This document shows positions 4,783 through 5,875 of a DNA stretch of 5,875 nt, piece after piece; positions within the stretch are counted from its first letter, which is position 1, and each line of letters opens with the position of its first letter. The translations under genes were made by a program, and so were the position numbers. The DNA comes from DASUME01 sp041179425. GTDB lineage: Bacteria; Myxococcota_A; Polyangia; Polyangiales; DASUME01. The notes under the pieces were generated by a model that had not been told where the DNA came from, ran no database searches, and saw nothing but the letters and a program-made list of their open reading frames with translations. Location of the stretch: positions 1 to 5,875 of the forward strand of contig JBEGTL010000531.1 of NCBI GenBank assembly GCA_041179425.1, given 5' to 3'.

Positions 4783-5352
4783 TTACCATGTAGACGGCGC
4801 GCAGGCGTAGAAGCGCTTTTCGTCGCAGTAGTCACCGCGGCATTCGAGGCCCACCAACCACCTGGGACGAGAGTAGCCAATGGGGTCGGGGAAGACGATG
4901 CTGCCCTGTTCCTCGGACATCCAGTCCGTCCAGATACAGTGGTCGAGCGGCACGTTGATCTTCTGGCAGTGGAGGCTGATGTTGTCGCAGTAGGGGCCGT
5001 CACACGAGACCCCATTCACAACTCCCAGCGCTCCCCCCGGCCCCGTGCAGATGTGCTGCTGAACGTTCCAGTCGTCGGTGTAAGTCTCCTCCGAGATATA
5101 CTGTGACCAGTAGTAGTTGGAGAATTCTATATTGCCGAATGTATGCCAGCAGAGTAGTCGTACCGAATCGCAGTAATCGCCGAGACACCCGAACCCGCGC
5201 GCAACTTGGTACGGGGGGCAGATCAGATCGCCGTCCTCTTCGGAGTACCATTCTGTCCAGTGGTCTGCGAGCGCCACTGCTGGCATACACAGCAGTGAAA
5301 CCGCTCCGACAACTCGCACTGCCCATGGGGGAACGACATTCGCCGTTTGCAT
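4783..5352 (-). CDS. Secreted protein with three cysteine-rich W-x-W / SEE / YCD repeats
   Basis: This 189-residue protein has an N-terminal signal peptide: hydrophobic core VVGAVSLLCMPAVALA (14-29) with probable cleavage after ALA before D30. The only cysteine in it is not in a lipobox. The mature part is three related repeats. R1 (31-68) has WTEWYSEE...CLGDYCD...C; R2 (82-129) has WSQYISEE...CDGPYCD...C; R3 (141-184) has WTDWMSEE...CRGDYCD...C. Twelve mature cysteines point to disulfides outside the cytoplasm. R3 lacks the first-position cysteine of R1 and R2 (C45, C102) but has C139 just before its Trp motif. The ATG at 5352 follows GGAGG at an eight-base spacing, and only this start puts the signal peptide at the N-terminus. 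I do not recognise a named domain. A binding role (lectin- or adhesin-like) is a guess from the repeated, secreted, aromatic-rich architecture. Confidence 0.85.
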   Translation of the reverse strand: MQTANVVPPWAVRVVGAVSLLCMPAVALADHWTEWYSEEDGDLICPPYQVARGFGCLGDYCDSVRLLCWHTFGNIEFSNYYWSQYISEETYTDDWNVQQHICTGPGGALGVVNGVSCDGPYCDNISLHCQKINVPLDHCIWTDWMSEEQGSIVFPDPIGYSRPRWLVGLECRGDYCDEKRFYACAPSTW

Positions 5353-5509
5353 TTTTCTGTCCTCCAGCTTTCGAGGCGCACACCGACCGTGCCCCGGAGG
5401 GCGGCTAGTTCCCGCGGTCCGGCTCTCTCTTTCTGTTGCTGGCGAGCTACGGATCCGTCCCCCAACCGCTCTTTTGGTAAAAAAAGTGTTCGGCGGGCCC
5501 CGGCTCTGA

Positions 5510-5737
5510 CTACGGCCAGCGCCACGCTGTGAGTATCCAGTTGCCGGCGCTCCAGGTAGCCCACGCCGCGAGCAGGACCACCAGGAACGCGAGCCACAGC
5601 TGGGCACGTGCTCCGCGCATGAGCCCGCGCGCGCCGGTGTCAACCGTGGGTTTGGACGACCGCTCCGGCACGAACGCCCGCTGTGAGTCGGAGCATGGCG
5701 AGGACCAGGTAAAGAACCGCAATCGTTTTGTCAGCAT
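5510..5737 (-). CDS. Possible small single-pass membrane protein
   Basis: This 75-residue reading frame has a polar, basic first half (MLTKRLRFFTW, then Ser/Arg-rich) and one strong hydrophobic segment, LWLAFLVVLLAAWATW (about 48-63), then a short Trp-rich tail ending AWRWP. The ATG at 5737 follows GGGGAGG at a five-base spacing, a strong ribosome binding site. That is the main reason to believe it. A GTG at 5743 is too close to that site. An internal ATG (residue 40) just before the membrane segment is an alternative start. No family is recognised. It lies about 160 bp upstream of the secreted repeat protein in the same orientation; a functional link is unproven. Confidence 0.5.
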   Translation of the reverse strand: MLTKRLRFFTWSSPCSDSQRAFVPERSSKPTVDTGARGLMRGARAQLWLAFLVVLLAAWATWSAGNWILTAWRWP

Positions 5738-5781
5738 GCACACCTCCCCGGGGACGCGTCGGGTCTCGACGCGCGCCTCTG

Positions 5782-5816
5782 ACTCAAGTTTCGCCGTTTA
5801 TGCGACACGCTTGAGT
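5782..5816. other. Imperfect hairpin upstream of the small membrane protein frame
   Basis: ACTCAAG (5782-5788) and CTTGAGT (5810-5816) are perfect inverted arms. Nested inside are TCGC (5791-5794) and GCGA (5802-5805) around a seven-base loop. It could be the terminator of a gene to the right, a regulator site, or chance. No T-run follows on either strand. Confidence 0.3.
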
Positions 5817-5875
5817 GTCATCGGGCCTTGATTTCGCAGGTCATCCCGAAGCGTTCGTAAGTTGTGGATATCACG

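Noticed and set aside
5479..5509. Intrinsic terminator after the small membrane protein frame (seven T on the minus strand at 5485-5479).
   Set aside because: The GC-rich run before the T-tract cannot form a convincing stem with a usable loop next to the tract.
5353..5643. N-terminal extension of the secreted repeat protein by 97 residues.
   Set aside because: It would bury the signal peptide and ignore the strong GGAGG before the ATG at 5352.
1..5875. CRISPR array, tRNA or rRNA genes.
   Set aside because: No regularly spaced short repeats, cloverleaf-like segments or rRNA-like conserved stretches were seen on either strand.

Overview
This is a GC-rich bacterial window in which every convincing gene lies on the minus strand. 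High GC, GTG toxin starts, stacked toxin-antitoxin (TA) modules and a secreted cysteine-repeat protein would suit a large-genome soil or marine bacterium such as a myxobacterium-like deltaproteobacterium. That placement is an inference; there is no rRNA or housekeeping gene to test it.

The left half (1-3200) is a TA island. The left edge cuts a vapB-type ribbon-helix-helix antitoxin gene (vapB copy 1). Next comes a type IV abiEi-abiEii operon, then a complete vapB-vapC pair (vapB copy 2). The two vapB copies share a 228-bp block with 11 differences, none of them in the first 103 bp. The abiE operon lies between two copies of a 115-bp direct repeat with no mismatches (293-407 and 2053-2167). 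This repeat encodes the last 27 residues of AbiEii plus its 3' flank, so the upstream copy is an orphan 3' end of an abiEii gene. In both TA operons the toxin starts with GTG overlapping the antitoxin stop codon. Each TA promoter also has a palindrome over its -10 element, consistent with antitoxin autorepression.

The middle (3411-4283) holds a leucine-carboxyl-methyltransferase-like SAM-dependent methyltransferase of the TIGR00027 type. Upstream of it, 4393-4637 is a frameshifted, truncated istB remnant from an IS21-family element, with possible degenerate IS terminal repeats next to it.

The right part (4783-5737) has a secreted 189-residue protein made of three W-x-W / SEE / C-x-G-x-YCD repeats after a signal peptide. 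Further upstream is a possible 75-residue single-pass membrane protein with a strong ribosome binding site.

The TA genes form two independent toxin/antitoxin circuits. I see no evidence that they work with the methyltransferase or the secreted protein. The region reads as an accessory zone assembled by duplication, recombination and insertion-sequence activity.
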